Source: Saprospiraceae bacterium (GTDB lineage Bacteria > Bacteroidota > Bacteroidia > Chitinophagales > Saprospiraceae). From it: 64,000 nucleotides of DNA. The notes beneath the pieces were generated by a model that was not told the DNA's origin, ran no database searches, and saw nothing but the letters and a program-made list of their open reading frames with translations. This document shows, in pieces, positions 10,033-18,801 of the stretch. A program made the translations under genes and the position numbers. Numbering within the stretch: the stretch's first letter is position 1; every line of letters starts with the position of its first letter. The stretch lies in NCBI GenBank assembly GCA_016717145.1, contig JADKGD010000073.1:1-64000 (forward strand), written 5' to 3'.

Positions 10033-10605
10033 ATGACAGAACTAGAACAATATATAAAATCTTACTTTGGCGTAGTTGCCGTACATGATGTACAATCAGT
10101 GGTTTCGTTATTCAAAATGACAGCCTTAAAAAAAGGAGGGTTTTTATTGAAAACGGGCAAACGATGTGATTCATTAAGTTTTGTACAATCAGGGCTTTTG
10201 AGAATGTATGTCACCATGGACGGCAAAGAGGTCACACAATGGATTTCTACTAAAGGTTATTTTTCGACAGATTTATCAAGTTTTATTTTTGAAACACCTT
10301 CGCGATGGACAATTCGGGCCTTGATTGATACAGAAATCTATACCATTTCAAAAGAAGATTACAATAAAATCAGACATTTAGTCCCTATGTGGGCTGAACT
10401 GGAGAAATTATTTATTGTACGATGTTTTACGATGTTGGAGGATCGCATCTTTAGTCATCTTTCTATGTCAGCAGAACAAAGATATCATTTCTTCTTTGAG
10501 AACAACCGTGAGCTTTTTAATCAGGTTCCACTGCAGTATATTGCTTCAATGCTTGGAATGACGCCCGAAACATTCAGCAGAATAAGGAAAAAGCCACTTT
10601 TGTAA
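10033..10605 (+). CDS. Crp/Fnr-family transcriptional regulator
   Basis: 190 aa: N-terminal cyclic-nucleotide-binding-type beta barrel ('KKGGFLLKTGKRCDSLSFVQSGLLRMYV') and C-terminal winged helix ending 'YIASMLGMTPETFSRIRKK', the standard Bacteroidota Crp-like DNA-reading helix. The arginine that binds cAMP phosphate in E. coli Crp is not evident, so the ligand is unknown. Such genes in this phylum often regulate an adjacent gene; here the SRPBCC gene lies 128 nt downstream on the same strand. Confidence 0.85.
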   Translation: MTELEQYIKSYFGVVAVHDVQSVVSLFKMTALKKGGFLLKTGKRCDSLSFVQSGLLRMYVTMDGKEVTQWISTKGYFSTDLSSFIFETPSRWTIRALIDTEIYTISKEDYNKIRHLVPMWAELEKLFIVRCFTMLEDRIFSHLSMSAEQRYHFFFENNRELFNQVPLQYIASMLGMTPETFSRIRKKPLL

Positions 10606-10733
10606 TCAGGTTTTTAAGGTTAAGCTACTCTTTTTGTATTTCTTGATATTTGTCAAGCGTTTAGTTATTGGTTTATCGGATCTTTGTATCGTATTTAAAA
10701 ACGAAACAAATAAAATATTAAAACACAACAAAA

Positions 10734-11171
10734 ATGTCAAAAGAAATAAGAGCAGAAATCGTAGTGAATGCGACGCCGGAAAAAATTTGGTCAATTCTAA
10801 CAAACTTCGACAATTATCCCAATTGGAATCCATTTATAAAATCAATAAAAGGAGATGTGAAAATTGGAAACAAAATCACTGCCAGAATTGAACCTCCTGA
10901 AGCCAGTGGCATGACTTTTAAACCTAAAGTGCTTACATTCGAAACAAATAAGGAATTCAGTTGGTTAGGTCATTTATTGTTTAAAGGTCTCTTTGATGGA
11001 GCGCATAAATTTGAACTTAATGATAACGGAAACGGGACGACAACTTTTATACAAAGTGAAAAATTTGATGGAATTTTACTACCTTTATTCAAAAACATGC
11101 TTGAAAATAATACAAAAAGAGGATTTGAAGCAATGAATAAAAAGCTTAAAGAATTGGCAGAGCAAAATTAA
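10734..11171 (+). CDS. SRPBCC-domain (polyketide-cyclase/Bet v 1-like) protein
   Basis: 145 aa. It begins with the typical 'AEIVVNATPEKIWSILTNFDNYPNWNPFI', continues with the 'EFSWLGHLLFKGLFDGAHKFEL' strand region and ends in the long C-terminal helix ('KRGFEAMNKKLKELAE'). The fold forms a hydrophobic pocket; the ligand is unknown. The family corresponds to the SRPBCC group annotated as polyketide cyclase/dehydrase. Cytoplasmic. The 5' region contains TTTG and GATCTTTG boxes near 10647-10685, a poor match to a Bacteroidota promoter. Confidence 0.82.
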   Translation: MSKEIRAEIVVNATPEKIWSILTNFDNYPNWNPFIKSIKGDVKIGNKITARIEPPEASGMTFKPKVLTFETNKEFSWLGHLLFKGLFDGAHKFELNDNGNGTTTFIQSEKFDGILLPLFKNMLENNTKRGFEAMNKKLKELAEQN

Positions 11172-11221
11172 TTATATTTAACCATCAACCGTTAAATACA
11201 GTATTAAACAGATCTTATCTG

Positions 11222-11932
11222 ATGAAAATTATAACTTGGAATTGTAATATGGCATTTCGTAAAAAAGCGAAATTTATTTTGGCTTACAAACCTGATATTT
11301 TAATCGTTCCGGAATGTGAATGCCCTGAAAAATTAATGTTTGACGGTGATCATATGATGCCTAAAGATATGCTTTGGTATGGCACAAACCAGCATAAAGG
11401 TCTAGGCGTTTTTTCGTATAGTGATTATACATTCAAACTGATGGACTGCCATAATCCGGATTTTAAAAACATATTACCAATTTCAGTTAGTGGTGGAAAA
11501 ATTGATTTTACACTTTTTGCCATTTGGGCCAACAATCCTCAGGATAAAGATGGTCAATATGTCACACAAATCTGGAAAGCGATACATTATTACCAAAACC
11601 TGTTGTCAGAAAATACCATACTAATCGGTGATTTTAACAGCAATACCATATGGGACAAACCACGAAGACAAGGCAATCATTCTACATTGGTAGAAAAATT
11701 AGCGACAAAAAAAATATTCAGTACCTATCACACGTTTTTTAAGCAGGATCAGGGAAAAGAAAAACATCCCACTTTGTACATGTATCGTCATGAAAACAAA
11801 CCATATCATCTTGATTACTGTTTTGTTTCTGAGGATTTTATTCGGGTCCTGGATAAGGTTGAAGTAGGCGATTATTTGGATTGGACAATGTACAGTGACC
11901 ATAAGCCATTAATCATCACTTTTAATTTGTAA
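11222..11932 (+). CDS. Endonuclease/exonuclease/phosphatase-family protein
   Basis: 236 aa with the EEP superfamily landmarks in order: 'ITWNCN' (first metal/active-site Asn), 'DILIVPECE' (metal-binding Glu), 'IGDFNSN' (catalytic Asp and Asn) and 'YSDHKPLI' (catalytic His). No signal peptide, so cytoplasmic. The superfamily cleaves phosphodiester or phosphate esters in DNA, RNA or lipids; the substrate here cannot be assigned. Confidence 0.83.
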   Translation: MKIITWNCNMAFRKKAKFILAYKPDILIVPECECPEKLMFDGDHMMPKDMLWYGTNQHKGLGVFSYSDYTFKLMDCHNPDFKNILPISVSGGKIDFTLFAIWANNPQDKDGQYVTQIWKAIHYYQNLLSENTILIGDFNSNTIWDKPRRQGNHSTLVEKLATKKIFSTYHTFFKQDQGKEKHPTLYMYRHENKPYHLDYCFVSEDFIRVLDKVEVGDYLDWTMYSDHKPLIITFNL

Positions 11933-12012
11933 CAAATGAAAAACATAAAATTATTTTGTCACTTTAGTAGATAATAAATATAATAATCGTAATTTTTTAA
12001 ACTGATACCTGA

Positions 12013-12306
12013 ATGAGTAATGCCTTACAAGATAAAACAAAAATATTAAAAGAATTTCAGGTGATTCCAAGTGTGGGTAAAGCCTGTGCGCTTGATTTTT
12101 GGAATATTGGCTTAAGGAGTGTTGATGAATTGTCAGGTCAGAATCCGAATGTCTTGTACCACAAATTAAACAATATTACAGGGGTCAGGCATGATATATG
12201 TATGTTGTATACATTTCGTTGTGCGGTATATTTTGTGACTGAAAAAAATCATGAGAAGCAAAAATTAAATTGGTGGTATTGGAAAGACAAGATGTATAAT
12301 GAATGA
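12013..12306 (+). CDS. Helix-hairpin-helix protein, Cdd1 ('pathogenicity locus') type
   Basis: 97 aa. 'FQVIPSVGKACALDFWNIGLRSVDEL' is a helix-hairpin-helix motif, followed by 'ELSGQNPNVLYHKL', 'GVRHDICMLYTFRCAVYF' and a Trp-rich end 'LNWWYWKDKM'. This combination defines the small Cdd1-like family. The HhH suggests sequence-independent DNA binding. Cytoplasmic; no clear partner among its neighbours. Confidence 0.8.
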   Translation: MSNALQDKTKILKEFQVIPSVGKACALDFWNIGLRSVDELSGQNPNVLYHKLNNITGVRHDICMLYTFRCAVYFVTEKNHEKQKLNWWYWKDKMYNE

Positions 12307-12425
12307 GCGAATGACGATTCTAAATCTAAGAATCTTTAAAATGTATAAATTTCACGTTGGAGGTTATACTCAGATTCAGCATTGGATTTGCCCCAAAAGA
12401 ATAATTCTGAAATAAATTTTACTAA

Positions 12426-12941
12426 ATGAACATTAAAGCATTATTAAACGATAAAAATCTTAAGGCAAAACCAAAGGTTGAAGCCCTTAGTAATTGGTTT
12501 CTTAGTAATGCTGATAAGGTTGATGACATTATTGCATTTGCAAAGAACACAAAAGATCCGATTAAGGCTACATGCATTGAAGGTATGGAGTTTGCGTCAA
12601 AAATTAAACCTGAGATTTCTTCTGTTGCCTGGCTGAATTTTGTGACCGAATCATTGTCAGAAAAAGCCGCAAGGATAAGATGGGAATCAGCTAAAGTTAT
12701 AGGTAATATTGCACATCTCTATCCAGACAATCTGGATAACACTATTGTACAATTACTCATCAATGCCGAACATCCTGGTACTGTAGTAAGATGGAGTACC
12801 GCTTTTGCCTTGGGTAAAATTATTCAGATAAAAACTAATAATGATTTAATTGCTGCGATTGAATCTATTTGTGCAAATGAAGAAAAAAACAGCATTAAAA
12901 CTATTTATCAGGAAGCATTACAGAAAATAAAACATTCATAG
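12426..12941 (+). CDS. HEAT-repeat protein
   Basis: 171 aa, all-helical, with repeats such as 'SEKAARIRWESAKVIGNIAHLYP' and 'HPGTVVRWSTAFALGKIIQIK', the W/A-rich HEAT pattern seen in PBS-lyase-like and DNA-alkylation-repair-like proteins. It probably acts as a protein-interaction scaffold. No catalytic residues are recognised. Cytoplasmic. Confidence 0.7.
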   Translation: MNIKALLNDKNLKAKPKVEALSNWFLSNADKVDDIIAFAKNTKDPIKATCIEGMEFASKIKPEISSVAWLNFVTESLSEKAARIRWESAKVIGNIAHLYPDNLDNTIVQLLINAEHPGTVVRWSTAFALGKIIQIKTNNDLIAAIESICANEEKNSIKTIYQEALQKIKHS

Positions 12942-13218
12942 TACTAAGGAGTATGGCTTAAATATTTACTTTACATTTTCAACTTATAAAAGCTACATTT
13001 CATAAGTTGAGATAAAACATAAATTCAAAAATATAGTCGACATTCTAATTGACAGAATGTTAATAAACGTTTTACTAAAAGTTAAAAATATACTAAGGAA
13101 GCAACGAAGCATATATTTATATCGTTACCTGCTTACTAGATTCCTTTGGATCAAAAAATTATATTAATTTTATTAACTTAAACTAAATTATTATTTCTCA
13201 TGAAATCGACATAAAAAA

Positions 13219-13408
13219 TAACAAACAAATTCAACAACTTAGCAAAATTTAAACACATGAAATACCCCGATGTGCACCTGCCCGACTCGTGTGTGCAGGC
13301 GGGTACAAACCTGAATGATTAAATGGGTGCTTTTCAAAGAATTTTAGTCCTTTATCCAAATCCGCAAATCAAACAAATTCAACAACTTAGCAAAATTTAA
13401 ACTCATGA
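13219..13408. repeat. ~145-bp interspersed repeat, copy 2, with duplicated flank
   Basis: A 42-nt piece ending 'aaaatttaaacacatgaaa' at 13219-13261 recurs at 13366-13408. Between the two lies the same REP-bearing unit as at 6838-6985 (REP-like palindrome at about 13276-13304). The insert is thus bounded by a direct repeat that includes the start codon of the downstream gene. The rest of the 463-nt gap (12942-13218) is AT-rich with nothing recognised. Confidence 0.72.
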
Positions 13409-14143
13409 AAACAAAAATCTTACTTACATTATCTTACTTTTTTTTGATGTTCATATCAACAGAAACAGATGCCCAGGTTAGGACAGATAGTACTAAAGTC
13501 CGAGAGATAGGAATTGGGTTAAGAGGAATTAATGATTTTTCCATTCAATATTTTTGGGGAAGTAATAAAAGGCTTTATCGTATCTCCGGAGATATTGGTG
13601 GGGGATATTCGAAAACAAATTCAAATTATAACACAATATCATTAACTGATTCTATACCACTAATTTTGCCGCAAAATAATTCTTATGATCAAACTTCTCT
13701 AGATTTTGGCTTAAACTTTAGTATGTTTAAAAAAAGATTTGTTTCAGATAAATTTGGATTTTTATTTGGGCAAGTCATATCTTTTAATTACCGAAGGAAT
13801 GTAAGCACAAGTAACTCATCACGTGTAGCACCAATTTTTGGTGCTACCGAAACTACAAACAGAACTTTAACCAAACATGATAATAGTTACAGACCTGCTT
13901 TAGGGCTTCTTTTGGGTGCATTTTATAATTTTACACCAAAGGTATATTTGTATGTTGAAATCAGACCTCAAATTTATTATTCTTTCGCTAATTCATTAGA
14001 AAAAAATATATCAACAAAAAAGTTCCAGTAATTCTAATGAAATTTCAACTATTACCCAAGAAACTCCATCCAGCGGCAATAGTATTGGTGTTACAAATAT
14101 ATCGAACACAGGCGCTTTGGTAACATTGGTATATCGTATCTAA
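13405..14143 (+). CDS. Outer-membrane beta-barrel (porin-like) protein, frameshift near the C-terminus
   Basis: A signal peptide (residues 1-23, ending 'STETDAQ') is followed by alternating amphipathic strands ('IGIGLRGINDFSIQYFWG', 'RLYRISGDIGGGY', 'LLLGAFYNFTPKVYLYVEI'), as in small outer-membrane proteins. The frame stops at 14031, but removing one A from the AAAAAA run at about 14019 gives 'SSSNSNEISTITQ...' and an end 'GALVTLVYRI' at 14143, a typical last strand. Predicted barrel of about 245 aa. Function unknown. Confidence 0.68.
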
Positions 14144-14239
14144 TATTTTTATTCCCAATATCTTATATTTATAGAGAGGCAATATAAATTTGAAAATGTA
14201 GATTTTGATTTATCATAGATTTACTTAACAAATTGGGGA

Positions 14240-15574
14240 TTAAATTATTAGTATAAACTTGCTTCCTTTACCCTGTTCAGATTGCACATGGATGGAACCT
14301 TTGTGTAATGATATGATTTGTTTGGACAGGCTAAGACCTATACCCGACCCATTACTTTTTGTTGTAAAAAATGGTACAAAAATCTGATCAATAATTTCAG
14401 GGTCCAGTCCGGTTCCATTATCTATGACTTCAATCATTACCTTACCATGTTCGGCAGATTTTGCAGAAAGAATTATGTTAGGGTTTGATGTATCTTTTAC
14501 CGCATCGATTGCATTGACGAGCAGGTTTATGAGTACTTGCTCCATAAGGTTGATATCAGCATGAATCATGAGACCGGCATCCGAAAGCACTGCATCAAAA
14601 CTGATTGATTTTTCCTTTAGTGGTCCGGACATCAGGGTTTTAATATTTGAGAATAAGTCAATCATATTTACATGGTCAAAAGAAGTAATATTTATTTTGC
14701 TGAAATTGCGGTATACGGATGCAAATCTCAGCAGTCCTTCACTCCGTTTTTTAATGACTTCCATGCCTTGTGTCAGATCTTCCAGTTGGTGTGTATCCTT
14801 AGACAACAACCGACCCTGCAGCGTATCTGCAAGTGACGCTATTGGGGCAACTGAGTTCATAATTTCGTGGGTCATCACCCGTAACAGTTTTTGCCAGGCT
14901 ACTGTTTCTGTTTCATCTATGGCATTGCTTACATTCTGTACGGCAACAAGTGTTGAGGTTTCTCCCTGTTCCTGAAATTGGGTTTTTGATAAAAGTACCT
15001 GTTTTTGGTTGAGTTTAAATAAGACATTTTCATTGCTTTTTAGGGATTTTATGGCATGATATAACTCAGCATTACGTTTTTCAAGCGCATCAATAGTATG
15101 GAGATAGGGAATGTCAAGCATTTTTTTTAAAGAATCATTTATCCATTTAATGTCACCCGACTCATTGTAAGACAAAATTCCGGTATCTACCATTTGTAAT
15201 AATTTGTGTAGATACTGATATTGAATTTCTTTTTCACTGCTTAGTTTTTTGAATGTCTGATTGACCACATTGAATGCTTTCCTAAGGTTTCTGACGGACA
15301 ATGGGGCACTTTTTGTATTAAATGATTGTGTGAAATCGCGGTATTGAATGGCTTCTACAAATTGTGTTAATTCGATATTTGTTCGATTTAAAAACCGGAT
15401 AAGTGCGTATGATTGGTAGCACACAAAACACCCACAAACAAATGATATCAAATATGTTTCATGAAGGATGAAGTAAGATGTCGCTATGATCCCACAGAAG
15501 AGAAGCACCACCCTCATGGTTATCTGATATTCATACTTATTAAGCCAATTCATATGATTGATTTGATAATCCAA
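14240..15574 (-). CDS. Sensor histidine kinase of an NtrB/NtrY-like pair
   Basis: 444 aa. Two N-terminal membrane helices (about residues 18-55), a PAS-like segment ('MVDTGILSYNESGDIKWIN'), the phosphorylated-His box 'LLRVMTHEIMNSVAPIASL', then N box 'INLLVNAIDAV', G1 'VIDNGTGLD', F box 'PFFTTK' and G2 'GSGIGLSLSKQII'. A second start (MNWLNK) lies 21 nt inside. It lies 36 nt downstream of the sigma-54 response-regulator gene on the same strand, so the two form a two-component pair. It faces the ABC export operon across a divergent gap, which suggests envelope-stress or export control. Confidence 0.9.
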   Translation of the reverse strand: MDYQINHMNWLNKYEYQITMRVVLLFCGIIATSYFILHETYLISFVCGCFVCYQSYALIRFLNRTNIELTQFVEAIQYRDFTQSFNTKSAPLSVRNLRKAFNVVNQTFKKLSSEKEIQYQYLHKLLQMVDTGILSYNESGDIKWINDSLKKMLDIPYLHTIDALEKRNAELYHAIKSLKSNENVLFKLNQKQVLLSKTQFQEQGETSTLVAVQNVSNAIDETETVAWQKLLRVMTHEIMNSVAPIASLADTLQGRLLSKDTHQLEDLTQGMEVIKKRSEGLLRFASVYRNFSKINITSFDHVNMIDLFSNIKTLMSGPLKEKSISFDAVLSDAGLMIHADINLMEQVLINLLVNAIDAVKDTSNPNIILSAKSAEHGKVMIEVIDNGTGLDPEIIDQIFVPFFTTKSNGSGIGLSLSKQIISLHKGSIHVQSEQGKGSKFILII

Positions 15575-15610
15575 AAAGTGGGCCTCATGATTAATTTTTT
15601 TTTCAAATGT

Positions 15611-16983
15611 CTACATATTGTGTTTGCCCAGTCTTCTGTATAATGAAGACCTTGTAAGCCCTAATTCCTGAGCTGCTTTGGAAATATTTCCGTTATGTTT
15701 TTCAATGACTCGTTCGATGGCACTTTTTTCGACATCACCCAGGTTTAAACTGGCATCGAAAATTTGACTTTTGCGGTCTGATTTCTCTAAATCAGAAAAA
15801 CTGATATCCTTTTCTTTGATCACATTATCCTCAGACATGATGACAGCACGTTCGATGGTGTGTTGCAATTCCCGGATATTGCCCGGATAGTCATATTTTA
15901 TAAGTTTTGACATTGCTTTTGATTCAAATTCCAACGCGTTTTTGTGGTATTTATTTGCGTATGTTTTAGCAAAAGTTTGTGCCAGCAGGGAGATATCTCC
16001 GTCTCTTTCTCTGAGTGGCGGCAATGTTATTTCTATCGTATTGAGGCGATAAATCAGATCTCTACGATAATTCTGTTGATTTGCCATATCGTAAATAGAG
16101 ACATTGGTTGCAGAGATTAATCTTATATCAATAGGAATGGGAATATTGGACCCAAGTTTTGTAACAGCGTTCCTGTAGCACATTCAGCAATTTAAACTGT
16201 TGCGGAAGACTTATGTTTGCGATTTCGTCCAGAAACAAGGTGCCATTTTCTGCAGCTTCAAATCTTCCTTTTCTGTCTTCTCTGGCATCTGTATAAGCGC
16301 CCTTAACATGACCAAACAATTCAGACTCAAAAAGATGTTCAGTCATAGCTCCTAAATCAGCGTGAACGAATGGGCCATTGCTTCTCAGCGATTTTTTGTG
16401 TATGTATCGGGCAGTTTCCGTTTTGCCGGTGCCGTGCTCTCCCAGAATCAGAATATTGGCATCAGTTGGCGCAATTTTTTCCAACTTATACATTACATCT
16501 TTCATGACTTGAGCACAAGCTTATTATGTTTGATTCGTTTAGGTTTTTATTTTGTTGTTGACCTGAAAAAGAGACATTTTTTTTGTCGTCTTTTTGGAGG
16601 TTATGCTGGATGGCATCTAAAAGTTTTTCGTTATTCCAGGGTTTTAGTATAAAGTCAGAAGCACCTTCTTTTACTGATTTTATGGCAAGTTCAATATCTC
16701 CGTATGCAGTGATCATTATGATGGGCGATAGTACTTGTATTTGTCGTATTTTTCTCAACCAAAAAATGCCCTCATTTCCTGTATGGACGGCACTGTTATA
16801 GTTCATGTCCAGCAGAATAAGATCAAAATTTTCCTTGCTTAAAATAGAAATGATTTTTTCAGGATTTTTTTCAGCAACCACTTCCTTAACTATTGGGCGT
16901 AGCAATATTTTAAGCGCCAGCAACACATCCTGATCATCATCTACAATCAGTATCCTGGCATTTTTCAACAACTTTTCCGACAT
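15611..16983 (-). CDS. Sigma-54-dependent response regulator (NtrC family), two frameshifts
   Basis: Receiver (16983 to about 16510): 'ILIVDDDQD' acidic pocket, phospho-Asp in 'LILLDMNY', Lys in 'FILKPW'. AAA+ domain: Walker A 'GEHGTGKT', the sigma-54 contact loop written 'GAYTDA' instead of the classic GAFTGA, Walker B 'GTLFLDEI'. C-terminus: arginine finger region 'YRRDLIYRLN' and a Fis-type HTH 'GNISKAAQELGLTRSSLYRRL'. The three frames (16983-16486, 16505-16128, 16183-15611) join with single-base deletions near 16500 and 16165, giving about 455 aa. Members activate RpoN promoters from upstream sites. The divergent ABC operon is the obvious target; see the palindrome at 17357. Confidence 0.88.
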
Positions 16984-17100
16984 TCTTTTTATATACTTTT
17001 TAACGATTCCTGACCAAAACTAATAAATTCAATTCATAAATCAAAGAAATTCATTTTAAAATGGACAAACTCCATCAGATCAGAGATAATCCAAAATAAA

Positions 17101-17335
17101 TTTAACCCAGAATCCGCATTAGAAATTCCCGCCTGCCAAAGTTGTACGTCGGGCAGGTATTCCGATAATATCTGACTTCATATTTGTTTCTGTAAGTCGA
17201 AGCCACAAGCCGATGTTTGTGGTTCAAGCCTAAAAAGCCATTTCTTATGGCTTTTTTAAACGGCTTTCATGTGCATCACAACTATTTTGTCGGATATTCT
17301 CTCATTACAAAGTCCAATGCGGAATCTGGGTTTAA
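17101..17335. mobile_element. MITE-like element with terminal inverted repeats
   Basis: The left end 'aacccagaatccgcatt' (17104-17120) and right end 'aatgcggaatctgggtt' (17316-17332) are inverted copies with one mismatch. The first 95 nt recur in inverted orientation at about 53893-53979. Inside are a REP-like palindrome (17131-17157) and a strong hairpin at 17232-17256. It encodes no protein. It fills most of the gap between the response regulator and the ABC operon. Confidence 0.65.
17232..17257 (+). terminator. Hairpin with T-run inside the MITE-like element
   Basis: A 10-bp stem (AAAAAGCCAT / ATGGCTTTTT) with a 5-nt loop, ending in T's: a good intrinsic terminator in either direction. 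Its place in a divergent promoter region is odd and is explained by being part of the inserted element. Confidence 0.55.
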
Positions 17336-17356
17336 TAAATGATGCTTTATCTAATG

Positions 17357-17372
17357 TGTCCGCACGCGGACA
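17357..17372. promoter_or_regulatory. Perfect palindrome, candidate binding site of the sigma-54 regulator
   Basis: TGTCCGC-AC-GCGGACA is a perfect 7+2+7 inverted repeat, G/C-rich in AT-rich surroundings. A further half site TCGGACA lies at about 17387-17393. It sits about 90 nt upstream of a possible -24/-12 element, the usual spacing of an enhancer site for an NtrC-type activator such as the one encoded at 15611-16983. Confidence 0.5.
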
Positions 17373-17446
17373 ATGTGTATCATAATCGGACACTTTTATT
17401 TTAATTTATATGACTTATATAATTGAATATCAATAGTATATGTATT

Positions 17447-17461
17447 TGACACGCTATTGCT
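17447..17461 (+). promoter_or_regulatory. Possible sigma-54 (-24/-12) promoter of the ABC operon
   Basis: TGACACG followed by TTGCT resembles TGGCACG-N4-TTGCW, but has GA for GG and one base less spacing than the ideal. Start of transcription would be near 17472, 28 nt before the ATG at 17500. Weak on its own; supported by the upstream palindrome and the divergent sigma-54 activator. Confidence 0.3.
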
Positions 17462-17499
17462 AATATCATTTACGATCTTAATAGAATAAAAAGATAGTA

Positions 17500-18753
17500 A
17501 TGGATAGAGTCATTGAAAAAAATTTTTGGAATCGGAATCGATTATTATGGATTGTTGGCTTTGTGATTGTGTCAGCGCTTGTTTGGTTGAGTATAAAAAC
17601 GATGTCCGGAAAAAGCAAACTCAATGTCGAATCAGATAGAATAATTGTTTCAGAAATTAAGAAAGGAAATTTTAAAGAATTTATACCAATAAACGGTGTA
17701 GTAAATCCTATCCAGACGATATATCTGGATGCCATAGAAGGCGGAAGGGTGGAAGAAACTTATGTCGAAGACGGTGCATTGGTAGAAAAGGGCCAGCCAC
17801 TAATAAAATTATCAAACACAGATTTGGAATTGAGTTTATCCAATCAGGAAACTTCTGTTTTTCAACTCATTACCCAAATGCAATACACCAGAAATCTGGC
17901 CAGAGAAAACACCATCAGATTAGAATCAAATCTGGCCGATATAGACAATGGCCTGGCAGAAGCCAAACGAATGTTTCAGTTAAATTCAAAATTGCGTGCT
18001 GAAAAAGTAATTCCTGAACAGGATTTTTTGGCATCTCAAAATTCGTACAATTATAACCTTAGACGTAAACAGCTGATAGAAAGGACTTTGAAGCAGGATT
18101 CAATTACTTCAAATGAACAGCTGCGACAGATGCAAGAGACCATTAAAAGGACCCAGTTATCACTAGCTTTAATGCGAAAAAAAGCAGGTGACTTGATTAT
18201 TGCCTCTCCTGTGGCCGGGCAACTGACGTCCAGAAATGCTGAAATAGGAGAAACAAAAAGCGGTGGTCAGCGATTAGGCCAAATTGACGTCATGAGCGGA
18301 TATAAAATTAAAGCTGACATAGATGAACATTATATCAACAGGGTTTTTGTAGGCTTGAATGCAGATTTTACAGTTGATAATAAGACATATGCATTGACCA
18401 TCAAAAAAGTATATTCTCAGGTTACAAATGGGAGATTTCAAGTTGATTTACAGTTTGAAGGTGAGGCACCAAAAAACATAAGACGGGGACAAACATTACA
18501 AACGAGATTGTTTTTGGGAGATGAAAGTCAGGCTGTGTTATTACCTAAAGGTGGATTTTTTCAACAGACTGGTGGCAACTGGATATTTAAAGTATCTGAA
18601 ACCGGCAAAATGGCATACAGAATCGATATAGAACTAGGCAGACAAAATCCTGAATACTATGAAGTGTTGCAAGGGCTCAACCCGGGTGACAAAGTAGTGA
18701 CCAGCAGTTATGAAAATTATGGTGATATGCAAGAGTTGGTTATAAAAAAATAG
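17500..18753 (+). CDS. Periplasmic adaptor (HlyD/RND-type membrane fusion protein)
   Basis: 417 aa with one N-terminal membrane helix (about 14-36). Then comes the lipoyl-like half 'VVNPIQTIYLDAIEGGRVEETYVEDGALVEKGQPLIKLSNTDL' (split by hairpin), a coiled-coil hairpin (about 125-230), the second lipoyl half 'DLIIASPVAGQLTSRNAEIGE' and beta-barrel domains. It bridges an inner-membrane ABC exporter and an outer-membrane TolC-like channel. First gene of an operon with ATPase (18802), three permeases, a second ATPase and the TolC-like gene (28546). Confidence 0.9.
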   Translation: MDRVIEKNFWNRNRLLWIVGFVIVSALVWLSIKTMSGKSKLNVESDRIIVSEIKKGNFKEFIPINGVVNPIQTIYLDAIEGGRVEETYVEDGALVEKGQPLIKLSNTDLELSLSNQETSVFQLITQMQYTRNLARENTIRLESNLADIDNGLAEAKRMFQLNSKLRAEKVIPEQDFLASQNSYNYNLRRKQLIERTLKQDSITSNEQLRQMQETIKRTQLSLALMRKKAGDLIIASPVAGQLTSRNAEIGETKSGGQRLGQIDVMSGYKIKADIDEHYINRVFVGLNADFTVDNKTYALTIKKVYSQVTNGRFQVDLQFEGEAPKNIRRGQTLQTRLFLGDESQAVLLPKGGFFQQTGGNWIFKVSETGKMAYRIDIELGRQNPEYYEVLQGLNPGDKVVTSSYENYGDMQELVIKK

Positions 18754-18801
18754 GGTAATCACAAACATTAAACATTAACAACAAACTTTTAAACAATAAA
18801 T

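Noticed and set aside
14568..14975. Plus-strand ORF opposite the histidine kinase
   Set aside because: Shadow frame of a gene with all kinase motifs.
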